Assembly: GCF_002934265.1 (NCBI RefSeq)
Contig: NZ_PTIX01000023.1
Location: forward strand, 45,597 to 109,596
DNA from: Actinokineospora auranticolor
Lineage (GTDB): Bacteria; Actinomycetota; Actinomycetes; Mycobacteriales; Pseudonocardiaceae
DNA length: 64,000 nucleotides
Direction: 5' to 3'
Part shown: one piece after another, positions 7,125-15,701 of the stretch
Layout: each line of letters starts with the position of its first letter
How positions within the stretch are numbered: the stretch's first letter is position 1
The notes under the pieces: generated by a model
What the model was told of the DNA's origin: nothing
Database searches by the model: none
The model's input: only the letters and a program-made list of their open reading frames with translations
Translations under genes and position numbers: made by a program

Positions 7125-8690
7125 GGAGTCCGGTTGTGGCTGCGGCCAGGCTGTGGCAGGGAGTCCGATCTCCGGCTCGGGCTCCGGCTTCGGCTCCGGT
7201 CGCGGCACCAACCACCGCGGGAACTCCGGATCAAGCCGCGGCTGGGGCCACGGCGCTGGCTGCGGCCGGGCCCCTGCTTCAGCCCCACTCGACAAGGCTG
7301 CGGCTACGGGCGGGGAGCCTTGGCCCGGATCAAGCTACGGCTAGAGCCGCGGTCCCGGCTGCGTCGAGGAGTCCTGTTGTCACTCCGCTCGACGAAGGCG
7401 GGACCCTGGCGGGGAAGGCAAGTCCGGACCAAGCCTCGGCTGGAGCCACGGCATCGGGTGCGGCCAGGAACCCTGCATAAGCTCCGCTCGACGAGGCCAA
7501 GACCATGGCCGGAAGCCTGAATCCGAACCAAAGCGCAGCTGGAGCCACGGCGCTGGCTGCGGTCGGGCCCCTGCTTCAGCCCCACTCGACGAGGCTGCGG
7601 CTACGACCGGGAGCCTCGTCCCAGCTCCGGCCACGGTCCCGGCTATGTCCAGGAACCCTGCCGCAATTCCACCCGACGAAGCCGAGATCATCGCCGATGG
7701 CCGAGTCCGGACCAAGCCACAGCTGGAGCCACGGCGCTGGCTGCCTCCAGGAGCCGTGCATAGGCTCCACTGATGAGGCTGCGACTGCGGCCGGGAGCCT
7801 TGGTCAGGTCAAGCCACGGTCCCGGCCGCCTCGAGGAGCCTTGCTTTCAGCCCCACTCGGCGAGGCTGCGGCTACGGCTGAGCGACCGGGTCCGGACCTG
7901 GTCGCACCTGGAGCTGCGGCGCTGGCTGCCTTCAGGAAACGTGCACAAGCTCCGCTCGACGAGGCCGAGACGACGGCCGGAAGCCTGAATCCGGACCAAG
8001 CCGCCGCTGGAGCCATAGTGCTGGCTGCCTATGGGAACTCTGCTCCAGCCCCACTCGACGAGGCTGCGGCTACGGCCGGGAGCCTTGGCCCAGATCAAGC
8101 CACGGGTGAAGTCACGATCCCGGCTGCGACCGGGAACCTCACTCCAGCCCTACTCGACGAGGCCAAGGCCATCGCCGAGAGCATGAGCCCGGACCAAGCC
8201 ACGGCTAGAGCCGCGACGCCGGCTGCCTCCAAGAGCTCTGCTTCAGCTCTACTCGACGAGGCCGCGGCCATGGGCGGGGAGCCTTGGTCAGATCGAGCCA
8301 CGGCTAGGGCCGTGGTCCCGGCTGCGTCGAGGAGCCCTGCTTGACTCCGCTCGACGGGGCCGAGCCCTGGCAGGGAACGCAACCACAACTAGAGCCACGG
8401 CGGTGGTGAGGCGGCGTCCAAGAGCCCTGCACAAGTTCCATTCAACGGGGCCAACACCATGGCCGGAAGCCTGAATCCGGACCAAGCCACGGCTGGAGCC
8501 ACGGTCCGACTCCTTCCAGGAGCCTTGTTTAGCTCCACCCGACTGGGCCAAGTCCATCGCCGAGAGCCCGAGTCTGGACCAAGCCAGGCTGGAGCTGCGA
8601 TCCCGGCTGTGGCCGGGAACCCCGCTCCAGCACCATTCCACGGGGCCGAGGTATGGCTTGGGAGGCCGGGTTCCGATCAAGTCGGCCTCA
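7125..8690. repeat. Degenerate 99-bp tandem repeat array (about 15-16 units)
   Basis: Copies of an anchor resembling GGACCAAGCCACGGCTGGAG recur near 7227, 7325, 7428, 7527, 7613, 7708, 7806, 7893, 7991, 8090, 8188, 8287, 8378, 8475, 8574 and 8670, an average spacing of about 98-99 bp. The consensus unit is 99 bp (33 codons). In one plus-strand frame (best seen at 7505-8344) it reads as a repeated peptide with the landmarks PLDEAAATAGSLGPDQAT, but the frame shifts between units and stops at several places. G+C at third codon positions is roughly 60%, far below the genes around it, so present coding is unlikely. Two subtypes tend to alternate (GGGAGCCTTGG... and GGAAGCCTGAATCC...), suggesting a 198-bp higher-order unit. 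About 240 bp of unassigned sequence separates the array from the next gene. Confidence 0.85.
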
Positions 8691-8933
8691 CCTGTCATCG
8701 ACAGGCTTCTCGCACGTTCTCTTGATGTCTCCACCGATCGCGGCCGTCGACTGGCGGCTCAAGGTTCAACGCCGCGGTCGGTGCGGGAAAGCCGAAGTGG
8801 GGTCGTCCGCGCTGTCGTCCGGGTTCTGGCCCGTGCCTCGAGTGCGCGGCGACGAATCCAGGTCTGGTGCCGCCAGAGCCGGCCGCCGTGGGAAGCGGTG
8901 GTACGGGCTGAGGTGTTGGCCTGGTCGGGTGGG

Positions 8934-9818
8934 TCAGGTGGTTTTCAGGTCGGGGGTTTCGGGGGTGAGAAGGTCGGCGGCGGATGGTGCGGTTTGGGGG
9001 TTCAGGCGGTCGCGGCGGGCTTGGAGCATGATCGAGATCGCGTAGGGGACGAGGTCCTGGCCTCGGCGCCAGAGCCAGGGGATGCCCTTGATGATGAGCC
9101 ACGCCACGTGGGCCAGGGGGCCTGCCTGGAGGCCGCCCTCGCAAGTGAGGCTGACCGGTGTGGGGATCGCGCATCCCTTGTGGGCCAGGATTTCCGCGAA
9201 TCCCTTGGCCAGCATCCGGTGGCCCAGTTCCGACGGGTGCAGGCGGTCGACGCTCCACGTCGTCGTCTGGTAGGCGCCGGGGAGGGTGTCCAGGTTCAGG
9301 TAGGGGGCGCCGGTTTCGGCGGACACCGCATCGATCACGGCGTTGAGGCGGTCGATGCGGTCGCGGAGGGCCCTGCGGAGGGACTCCGGCATGCGGAAGA
9401 CCTTGCCGTGGTCGTGGTAGCGCACCAGCACGACCACGGTGCCCGCGGCGTGCAGGCTGTTCACGGTGTGCGTCAGGTCCGCGCGCATCGCCGACGGGTC
9501 GAAGTCCGAGCGGAGGGTGTCGTTCATCCCCGCGATCAGGATGGCGGCGTCCGGTTGGGTGTTGAGCACCTCGGGTAACTGGGTGCCCCGGACGTCGGCG
9601 AGGCGGGCGCCGGGCGCCGACACGTTGCGCACGGCGGCGCCCAGGGCGGCGCCGAGCAGCGGGCCGACGCCGCGCCAGCCGCCGCCCGGGAGGGGGTCGC
9701 CGAGGCCCACCGACGTGGAGTCGCCGAGGACTGCCAGGGTGCGGGCGGTCCACGTCGGATGCTCGACAGCGTTGCGTTCGAATCCCACCGCGGTCACGGG
9801 CTCAACCTTGCGGCGCAC
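8934..9818 (-). CDS. SGNH/GDSL-family hydrolase
   Basis: A 294-residue esterase or lipase-fold protein. The GDS block is VLGDSTSVGLGD (residues 30-41, nucleophile Ser33), the Gly block AGARLADVRG, the Asn block ILIAGMNDTL, and the catalytic Asp/His block SVDRLHPSELGH. All four SGNH blocks are present, so it should be active. There is no signal peptide, so it is probably cytoplasmic. The C-terminal 70 residues, rich in Trp and Arg (IIKGIPWLWRRGQ), are a common tail in actinobacterial members. GTG start with GGTGAG upstream. Substrate unknown. It stands alone between the repeat array and the APH-like gene. Confidence 0.88.
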   Translation of the reverse strand: MRRKVEPVTAVGFERNAVEHPTWTARTLAVLGDSTSVGLGDPLPGGGWRGVGPLLGAALGAAVRNVSAPGARLADVRGTQLPEVLNTQPDAAILIAGMNDTLRSDFDPSAMRADLTHTVNSLHAAGTVVVLVRYHDHGKVFRMPESLRRALRDRIDRLNAVIDAVSAETGAPYLNLDTLPGAYQTTTWSVDRLHPSELGHRMLAKGFAEILAHKGCAIPTPVSLTCEGGLQAGPLAHVAWLIIKGIPWLWRRGQDLVPYAISIMLQARRDRLNPQTAPSAADLLTPETPDLKTT

Positions 9819-9879
9819 AGGCTCACCGGCGGTGAGGACCCGGTGTCCGCACGGGGACGGACCGGAGAAGTCTTCGGTG

Positions 9880-11106
9880 CTAGTCGAACGCGGGGTAGAG
9901 CGGCAGCGAACGCTCGCCGAACCGTCGCGTGAGAGCCGTGACGACCGACTCGGCGTGCTCGGCCACCGCCGCCGACTTGGCTCGGCGTGCGGCCGCGGCC
10001 AAACCGGCCCAGCGGGCCACCAACACGTCGGCCTGGTGCGGTCGGGCTACCGCGCCGCCGGAGCCCAACTGCTCCACGTCCGGCACCGTCAGGTACTGCC
10101 AGGTGGTCAGCCACACCCAGAACACCTGCGCGTCCAGCAGCCGCGGCAGCAGGACCTCGTCGTCGTCGAGGTCCGGCCACATCACGCGGATCTCGGCGCG
10201 CCAGGCGGCGAGCATCGCGTCGGTCATGCCCGGCGGCAGGGAGTAGGCGCACCAGCAGGACGGGAAGGGGACCGTCAGGTAGGCCGCGTCGAAGAGGATG
10301 TTGCGGACGCAGCCGCCCTCGAAGTCGAGGAAGCGGACGCCCCGGTTGGTGATCAGGTTGTTGTCGGGGCAGGAGTCCGACGGGCTGAACGCCCGGTGCC
10401 GGGCGGTGTCCAAGAGGGCCAGTGTCGCCCGGGCCGCGTCGAGCGCGGCGTCGGAGGTGGCGACGCCGTACTCGGTGCGGAGTAACAGCGGCAGCGCCTC
10501 CACCGCGATCGGACCGTCCACGGTGAGCGGGTCCTTGGACTTGGGCGGGCTGAGCCTGCGCAGCAGCGCGTCGAAATCGGCCTCACGGCCCGCGGTGCTG
10601 GCGTGCAGCCTGCCCAGCGACCGCGCCCACGACAGCAGCGCGCCCTCCGCGACGCGCGCGTCGTCGCCGTGCAGCTTCTCCGCCAGCGTCGGCGCGCGGC
10701 CCAGGTCCTCCAGCACCAGCAGGCTGGTGCCGCGGTCGTGGGCGAACAGCTCCGGGCACATCCGGTCCTCGGCGGCGAGCGCGGTGAACAGCTGGTAGCT
10801 GACCGCCTCGCGCACCCAACTGTCGCGGGAACCGGTGTCCGGCCGTTCGACGTACCGCTTGACCGCGAGGGTGCGCGGCAGGGAGAAGGGGCTCGCCGCG
10901 ACCTTGACGCGCAGCACGATGGAGCGCTCGCTGCCGCCGAGGTCCTCGGGTTCGGCGAGTCGGATGCGCGCGCCGAAGCGCTTGCTGAGCACGGACTCGG
11001 CGGCCACGACGGTCGCCAACACCTCCGCGCTGGCGGGGTGGTCGACTACGCCGGTACCGCCCGGTTCGCCGGTTTCCGGCGGATCGGCGGCGATCTCCAC
11101 ACTCAT
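9880..11106 (-). CDS. Aminoglycoside-phosphotransferase-fold kinase
   Basis: A 408-residue protein of the APH/choline-kinase-like superfamily. The lobe junction TSLLVLEDLGRAPTLAEKL is near residues 130-148. The expected catalytic loop (HxDxxxxN) appears altered to FSPSDSCPDNNLI, retaining the Asp and Asn positions, and is followed by the Mg-binding FLDFEGG. An unusual feature is replacement of the loop His by Ser/Pro. Such proteins phosphorylate small hydroxylated compounds; resistance should not be assumed. There is a 61-bp gap to the SGNH hydrolase downstream on the same strand. Confidence 0.75.
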   Translation of the reverse strand: MSVEIAADPPETGEPGGTGVVDHPASAEVLATVVAAESVLSKRFGARIRLAEPEDLGGSERSIVLRVKVAASPFSLPRTLAVKRYVERPDTGSRDSWVREAVSYQLFTALAAEDRMCPELFAHDRGTSLLVLEDLGRAPTLAEKLHGDDARVAEGALLSWARSLGRLHASTAGREADFDALLRRLSPPKSKDPLTVDGPIAVEALPLLLRTEYGVATSDAALDAARATLALLDTARHRAFSPSDSCPDNNLITNRGVRFLDFEGGCVRNILFDAAYLTVPFPSCWCAYSLPPGMTDAMLAAWRAEIRVMWPDLDDDEVLLPRLLDAQVFWVWLTTWQYLTVPDVEQLGSGGAVARPHQADVLVARWAGLAAAARRAKSAAVAEHAESVVTALTRRFGERSLPLYPAFD

Positions 11107-11279
11107 CTCCTCTGACCCTACTCCCGATCGTAGGGGGCCGGTCCGGCCCAGTCAGCACTCTCGCCCAGATGACCGTAGTGGGCGGGGCGGGCCCGACACG
11201 AGGCGCCCGCCAAGAAATAACGACGTCGATCGTGTTTCGCGCACACCACCCACCAAAGGGTGCCCACTCGGCGGGGAGG

Positions 11280-12221
11280 TCAACCCCGGGAAAGCGGCCT
11301 TTCCCGGATGTCGGGAGCGCTCCTGTTGCGCCGCAACAGCAGTACCAGGGCCGCGGCCAGCACGATCCCCGCCAGGTTGACCGCGAGCTGCCCGGCGGAA
11401 CGCGCGACTTTGTCCCACTCACCGAGAATCGCGGCCACACCGATGTAACCGGCGGCGGGCACGGTGGTGACGGAGATGAACACGCCGACGAGCGCGGCGG
11501 ACTTGGCGGAGGTCATCGACAGCATGCCCGCCGCCCCGGCCAACAGGGCCACGACCAGCGACCACGGGCCCACCTCGTAGACGAAGTCGACGTCGTGGTC
11601 GCCGGAGATCACGGACGCGTCGAACAACCCCGTGTAGTTGCCCAACCACGTTCCGCCCGCGGTGACCAGGATGGCCAACGGGAAACCGGCGCCCAGCGCG
11701 AGCAGCGCCCGCCGCACGAGGTCGAACCGGCGGCGCACCAACCCGACCGCCACCGCGGCCAGCGGCCCGAACTCCGGGCCGACGACCATCGCGCCGACGA
11801 TCGTCACCGGCGAGTCGGTGATCACGCCGACGGCGGCGAGCAGGCACGCGATGGTCAAGAACGCCAGGAAGGTGGTGTTGAGGCGGGATTCCTCGCCGGT
11901 GCGGCCGACGAGTTCCTCCCACACCACCGCGTCCGCCGCCTCGCCGGGCGCGGCCTCCTCGGCGCGGTCGGCGGCGTCGGAGAGCGACGTGTCGACCTGC
12001 TCCAGCGTCAGCCCGCCGTCGCGGTCGACGCCCAGCCCGCACAGCGCGGCCAGGATCTCGTCCGCGGCCTCACGGGCGACGTCGGCCTCGATGACGTCGC
12101 CCGCGGGCTCGACGGCCGCGCCGCGGAACAGGACCAGGTGCGTGGCACCGGCGTGCTCGCGCAGGAGGGCGACCGCCCGCTCGGTGATCCCGGGCGGGCA
12201 GATCGCCCTCAGGTGCAGCAC
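11280..12221 (-). CDS. DUF389 (TIGR00341-type) membrane protein
   Basis: A 313-residue integral membrane protein. The N-terminal 100 residues form a soluble domain (LRAICPPGITERAVALLREH). This is followed by six or so hydrophobic segments from about residue 125, including the family landmark SPVTIVGAMVVGPEFGPLAA. The family is widespread in actinobacteria and its biochemical role is not established. The C-terminus is short and charged. It lies 6 bp downstream of the aspS stop on the same strand and is likely cotranscribed with aspS. A 9-bp hairpin overlaps its last codons. Confidence 0.85.
   Translation of the reverse strand: MLHLRAICPPGITERAVALLREHAGATHLVLFRGAAVEPAGDVIEADVAREAADEILAALCGLGVDRDGGLTLEQVDTSLSDAADRAEEAAPGEAADAVVWEELVGRTGEESRLNTTFLAFLTIACLLAAVGVITDSPVTIVGAMVVGPEFGPLAAVAVGLVRRRFDLVRRALLALGAGFPLAILVTAGGTWLGNYTGLFDASVISGDHDVDFVYEVGPWSLVVALLAGAAGMLSMTSAKSAALVGVFISVTTVPAAGYIGVAAILGEWDKVARSAGQLAVNLAGIVLAAALVLLLRRNRSAPDIRERPLSRG
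11286..11307 (-). terminator. Hairpin overlapping the 3' end of the DUF389 gene
   Basis: CCGGGAAAG and CTTTCCCGG form a perfect 9-bp stem with the tetraloop CGGC. It lies within the last eight codons of the DUF389 gene and may end the aspS-DUF389 transcript. There is no clear U-tract. Confidence 0.45.
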
Positions 12222-12227
12222 CGGCGC

Positions 12228-14039
12228 CTACTGCGCGGCGGGTTCCGGCTTCGCGGTCTCCGGCTTGGGCGGCGCGGGCTTGAAGTCGACCCCGGCCTCC
12301 TTGCGCTGCTCGGCGGAGATCGGCGCGGGGGCGCTGGTCAGCGGGTCGAAGCCGCCGCCGGTCTTGGGGAAGGCGATGACCTCGCGGATCGAGGACTCCC
12401 CGGACAGCAGCATGACGATGCGGTCCCAGCCGAAGGCGACGCCGCCGTGCGGGGGCGGGCCGTAGGAGAACGCGTCGAGCAGGAAGCCGAACTGCTCCTG
12501 GGCGGTCTCCCGGTCCAGGCCCATGACGTCGAAGACCCGCTCCTGCACGTCGCGGTTGTGGATACGGATCGACCCGCCGCCGATCTCGTTGCCGTTGAGC
12601 ACGAGGTCGTAGGCGTAGGCCAGGGCGTTGCCCGGGTCCTGGTCGAACCGGTCGATCCAGTCCGGGGTGGGCGAGGTGAAGGCGTGGTGCAGCGCGGTCC
12701 AGCGGCCACCGCCGACGGCGACGTCACCGGCGCTCTCGGCGCGGGAGGCCTCCTCGAACATCGGGAAGTCGACGACCCACAGGAAGGCCCACGCGGACTC
12801 GTCGATCAGCCCGCAGCGGCGGCCGATCTCCAGGCGGGCCGCGCCGAGCAGGGCGCGGGCGTCGTCGGGGTGGCCCGCGGCGAAGAACACGCAGTCGCCG
12901 GGCTCGGCGCCCGCGGCCTTGGCCAGGCCGTCGCGCTCGGCCTCGGAGAGGTTCTTGGCGACCGGGCCGCCGAGGGTGCCGTCCTCCCCGACGAGCACGT
13001 AGGCCAGGCCCTTGTGGCCGCGCTGCTTGGCGAACTCCTGCCAGGCGTCGAGCTGCTTGCGCGGCTGGCTCGCCCCGCCCGGCATGACCACGGCGCCGAC
13101 GTACGGGGCCTGGAAGACGCGGAACGGGGTGTCGGCGAAGTACTCGGTCAGCTCGGTCAGCTCGACGGCGAAGCGGATGTCGGGCTTGTCGGAGCCGTAG
13201 CGGGACATGGCCTCGGCGTAGCTGAGCCGGGGCAGCGGGGCGGCGATGTCGTGGCCCGTCAGCTCGCGCCAGATGGCGCCGATGATCCGCTCGCTGAGCG
13301 CGATCACGTCGTCCTGGTCGACGAAGCTCATCTCGATGTCGAGCTGGGTGAACTCGGGCTGCCGGTCGGCGCGGAAGTCCTCGTCGCGGTAGCAGCGGGC
13401 GATCTGGTAGTACCGCTCGAGCCCGCCGACCATGAGCAGCTGCTTGAACAGCTGCGGCGACTGCGGCAGCGCGTACCAGGAGCCGGGCCGCAGCCGGGCG
13501 GGGACCACGAAGTCGCGCGCGCCCTCGGGCGTGGAGCGGGTCAGCGTGGGGGTCTCGACCTCGACGAACCGCTCGGTGTTGAGCACGTCGCGGGCCACCC
13601 GGCTGACCTCGCTGCGCAGCCGCAGCGCCTTGGCGGGGGCGGAGCGGCGCAGGTCGAGGTAGCGGTAGCGGAGCCGGACCTCGTCGCCGACGCTGAGGTG
13701 GTCGTCGAGCGGGAAGGGCAGCGGCGCGGACTCGCTGAGCACGGTCAGCTCGGTGACCAGCACCTCGATGGCGCCGGTGGGGATCTCCGGGTTCTCGTTG
13801 CCCGCCGGGCGGGCGGCGACCTCGCCGACGACCTTGACGCAGAACTCGGCGCGCAGCCGGTGCGCGCGCTCGGCCATCTCACCTTCGCGGAAGACCACCT
13901 GGGAGACACCGGAGGCGTCGCGCAGATCGATGAAGATGACCCCGCCGTGATCGCGCCTGCGGGCCACCCACCCGGTGAGGGTGACGGTCTGCCCGGCGTG
14001 CTCGGCGCGGAGGGTTCCGGCCTCGTGCGTGCGGATCAC
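12228..14039 (-). CDS. aspS: Aspartyl-tRNA synthetase
   Basis: A 603-residue bacterial-type class IIb aminoacyl-tRNA synthetase that charges tRNA-Asp. The N-terminal OB-fold anticodon domain contains [20 protein letters not shown] (residues 20-39). Class II motif 2 is [20 protein letters not shown] near residue 205, the bacterial-specific GAD insertion occupies the middle, and motif 3 is [13 protein letters not shown] near residue 545. The start chosen is GTG 14039, giving [10 protein letters not shown], which matches relatives; an upstream in-frame start would add 17 atypical residues. The C-terminus has a low-complexity tail rich in Pro, Ala and Lys. Whether it also charges tRNA-Asn cannot be decided here, since gatCAB is outside the window. 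Confidence 0.97.
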   Translation of the reverse strand: MIRTHEAGTLRAEHAGQTVTLTGWVARRRDHGGVIFIDLRDASGVSQVVFREGEMAERAHRLRAEFCVKVVGEVAARPAGNENPEIPTGAIEVLVTELTVLSESAPLPFPLDDHLSVGDEVRLRYRYLDLRRSAPAKALRLRSEVSRVARDVLNTERFVEVETPTLTRSTPEGARDFVVPARLRPGSWYALPQSPQLFKQLLMVGGLERYYQIARCYRDEDFRADRQPEFTQLDIEMSFVDQDDVIALSERIIGAIWRELTGHDIAAPLPRLSYAEAMSRYGSDKPDIRFAVELTELTEYFADTPFRVFQAPYVGAVVMPGGASQPRKQLDAWQEFAKQRGHKGLAYVLVGEDGTLGGPVAKNLSEAERDGLAKAAGAEPGDCVFFAAGHPDDARALLGAARLEIGRRCGLIDESAWAFLWVVDFPMFEEASRAESAGDVAVGGGRWTALHHAFTSPTPDWIDRFDQDPGNALAYAYDLVLNGNEIGGGSIRIHNRDVQERVFDVMGLDRETAQEQFGFLLDAFSYGPPPHGGVAFGWDRIVMLLSGESSIREVIAFPKTGGGFDPLTSAPAPISAEQRKEAGVDFKPAPPKPETAKPEPAAQ

Positions 14040-14298
14040 GGTGTGCGCTCTCCTGTCCAGATCTTGGGATCGTGCGCGGGATCGAGCCAACGGCGTCCCG
14101 CGCGTGTGCCGGTCAGGCTAACCGGTGCCGCGCCGCGACCGCCGGCAGGATTCCGCGAGCGCTTCCAGCCTTCCCGACCAGCCGCGATGTCTGGGAACGC
14201 GCGGGAACGAAGTGAACCCTTTGGCGGTGAAACGCCGACTGATCGGCGGTATAGCACCGGGGCCGTTCAGCCTATCCGGTGACGCCAGGCAGCGAACT

Positions 14299-14378
14299 GG
14301 TTACCCATGAATTAACACTGACGCTATCCAGCGGGCCCCCTAGGACGTAATGTGACCGACAGGGCGTAAGGGGTAACC
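14299..14378. promoter_or_regulatory. Inverted GGTTACCC/GGGTAACC pair upstream of the XRE gene
   Basis: GGTTACCC (14299-14306) and GGGTAACC (14371-14378) are perfect inverted 8-mers 64 bp apart. The second ends 12 bp before the XRE-family start codon. They may be half-sites for autoregulation, with the aspS promoter on the other side. Only the symmetry and position support this. Confidence 0.3.
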
Positions 14379-14390
14379 CAGGGAGTGAAC

Positions 14391-15380
14391 ATGGGTAGCG
14401 GTATCACCCGCGAGCCAGTTCGTGAGCTTCACCAGAACGGGAGTGTTCGCCATGCGTTGACCGCCGACCAGCCGGAATCGCTGGCGGCGGACGCTTTCCC
14501 CACCGCGCTGAGGTCCGCGATCCAGGCCAGTGGTTTGAGCCTGGACCGCATCCAGTACCGGTTGCGTGCCCGCGGGGTGTCGATCAGCGTCACGGCGCTG
14601 AGCTACTGGCAGTCCGGGCGCCGCAGGCCGGAGCGCGCGGAGTCCTTGGCCGCACTCGGCCACCTGGAAGACGTCCTCGGGGTGCCCACCGGATCGCTGA
14701 TCGCCCTGCTGGGGCCGCCGCGACCGCGCGGGCGGGTCAACCGGGAGTCATCCCGGTTGACGGTCGAGGCGCTGTGGGGCAACAGCGAGCCCGTCTCGCA
14801 CCTGCTCAAGCGCATCGATTTCACGACGGACGCCGCGCTGACGAAGCTCAGCCAGCACGACAAGATGGAGATCGCCGTCGACCGCGGCGAGAAGGCCCTG
14901 CACATCCGCCAGGTATTCCGCGCCGAGCGGGATGGGGCCGATCGCACGCTGATGGTGTACGACCTGGAGGTCCCCGGGAGACCGTTCCCGGAGATCGTCG
15001 CGGGTGACACGTGCCGGATCGGGCGTGTCGCCCAAGACCCCGCGGCGGGTCTGGTCGCCGCGGAGATCCTGTTGGACCAGCCGCTGAACCGGGGCGAGAC
15101 GACGATCGTCGACTACTCCCTGCGGCACCCGGGACCGCCGTACTCGCGCGGCGACGACAGCTACTGCCGGAAGTTCCCGGGTCCGGTCCGCGAGTTCGTG
15201 CTGGAACTGCGCTTCGACCCGCGGGCGCTGCCCGCGTATCTGGAGCAGTACACCGTGGATATGGACGACCAGGTGACGAACCGGCGCAAGCTGGACGTCA
15301 CCCTGGACGGCAAGGCGCACGCCGTGGCCTTGGACTTCGGTCCCGGGATCCTCTGCGCGCGCTGGGAGTGGCCGGACTAG
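14391..15380 (+). CDS. XRE-like helix-turn-helix regulator with C-terminal sensory domain
   Basis: A 329-residue protein of an actinobacteria-specific architecture. Residues about 38-98 form a Cro/CI-like helix-turn-helix (LRSAIQASGLSLDRIQYRL...SVTALSYWQSGRRRPERAES). The remainder, from residue 110, is an uncharacterised beta-rich domain that includes RPFPEIVAGDTCRIGRVAQD. ATG 14391 has AGGGAG six bases upstream; GTG 14385 is possible but lies within that SD. No partner gene is obvious, and it is divergent from aspS. The DNA-binding call is secure and the target and signal are unknown. Confidence 0.8.
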   Translation: MGSGITREPVRELHQNGSVRHALTADQPESLAADAFPTALRSAIQASGLSLDRIQYRLRARGVSISVTALSYWQSGRRRPERAESLAALGHLEDVLGVPTGSLIALLGPPRPRGRVNRESSRLTVEALWGNSEPVSHLLKRIDFTTDAALTKLSQHDKMEIAVDRGEKALHIRQVFRAERDGADRTLMVYDLEVPGRPFPEIVAGDTCRIGRVAQDPAAGLVAAEILLDQPLNRGETTIVDYSLRHPGPPYSRGDDSYCRKFPGPVREFVLELRFDPRALPAYLEQYTVDMDDQVTNRRKLDVTLDGKAHAVALDFGPGILCARWEWPD

Positions 15381-15391
15381 CGCCGGTCCGT

Positions 15392-15426
15392 CGGACACGG
15401 TCAGGGTGAGTGGGAACCCGTGTCCG
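15392..15426 (+). terminator. Inverted repeat after the XRE gene
   Basis: CGGACACGG (15392-15400) and CCGTGTCCG (15418-15426) form a perfect 9-bp stem with a 17-nt loop, starting 11 bp after the stop codon. The same 8-mer core recurs in the palindrome at 15627-15642. Confidence 0.5.
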
Positions 15427-15592
15427 CCACCGAGGTGGCGGGGATGGGGTGGGGACCAGTGGTTCCGCGGCCGTCCGGTGGCCGACGACGAGTATCCGCG
15501 CTCGTCGACGACCCCCGGGGACGCGTTGGGGTTGGCACGCCCGCCGACGCCACCGCACGCGGCAACGGGCAGACCCGGTCCCATCAGGGCTC

Positions 15593-15626
15593 TTGGGCGG
15601 CGGGACTCCGGTCCCGCCGCCCAAAA
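15593..15626. terminator. Strong 14-bp hairpin between convergent genes
   Basis: TTGGGCGGCGGGAC (15593-15606), loop TCCG, then GTCCCGCCGCCCAA (15611-15624) followed by AA. On the minus strand it is preceded by TT. It is the strongest stem in this 320-bp convergent gap and probably ends transcription from both sides. Confidence 0.7.
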
Positions 15627-15682
15627 CCGTGTCCGGACACGGCTTCCGAGATTTCCAGTATGCCCCAGCGCCGAGATCTCGG
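15627..15682. repeat. Two perfect palindromes beside the hairpin
   Basis: CCGTGTCCGGACACGG (15627-15642) is a perfect 16-bp palindrome that directly abuts the preceding hairpin, and CCGAGATCTCGG (15671-15682) is a perfect 12-bp palindrome 19 bp before the cysG stop. The first shares its CCGTGTCC core with the stem at 15392-15426. They could be additional terminators or protein-binding sites. Confidence 0.5.
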
Positions 15683-15701
15683 GGGAGATTTCGGGTTAAC
15701 G

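Noticed and set aside
7505..8344. A 279-residue repeat protein as a functional gene
   Set aside because: The frame covers only part of the array, shifts and stops in neighbouring units, has low third-position G+C and no ribosome-binding site or signal.
7125..8690. CRISPR array
   Set aside because: Units repeat over their whole 99-bp length with gradual divergence. There are no invariant short repeats separated by unique spacers, and no cas genes.
9880..11106. Aminoglycoside resistance gene
   Set aside because: Only the general kinase fold is supported. The catalytic loop is altered and nothing indicates an antibiotic substrate.
11169..14282. Long plus-strand open frame of over 1000 codons
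   Set aside because: It is antisense to aspS and the DUF389 gene. Its length reflects high G+C, and the translation is low-complexity without domains.
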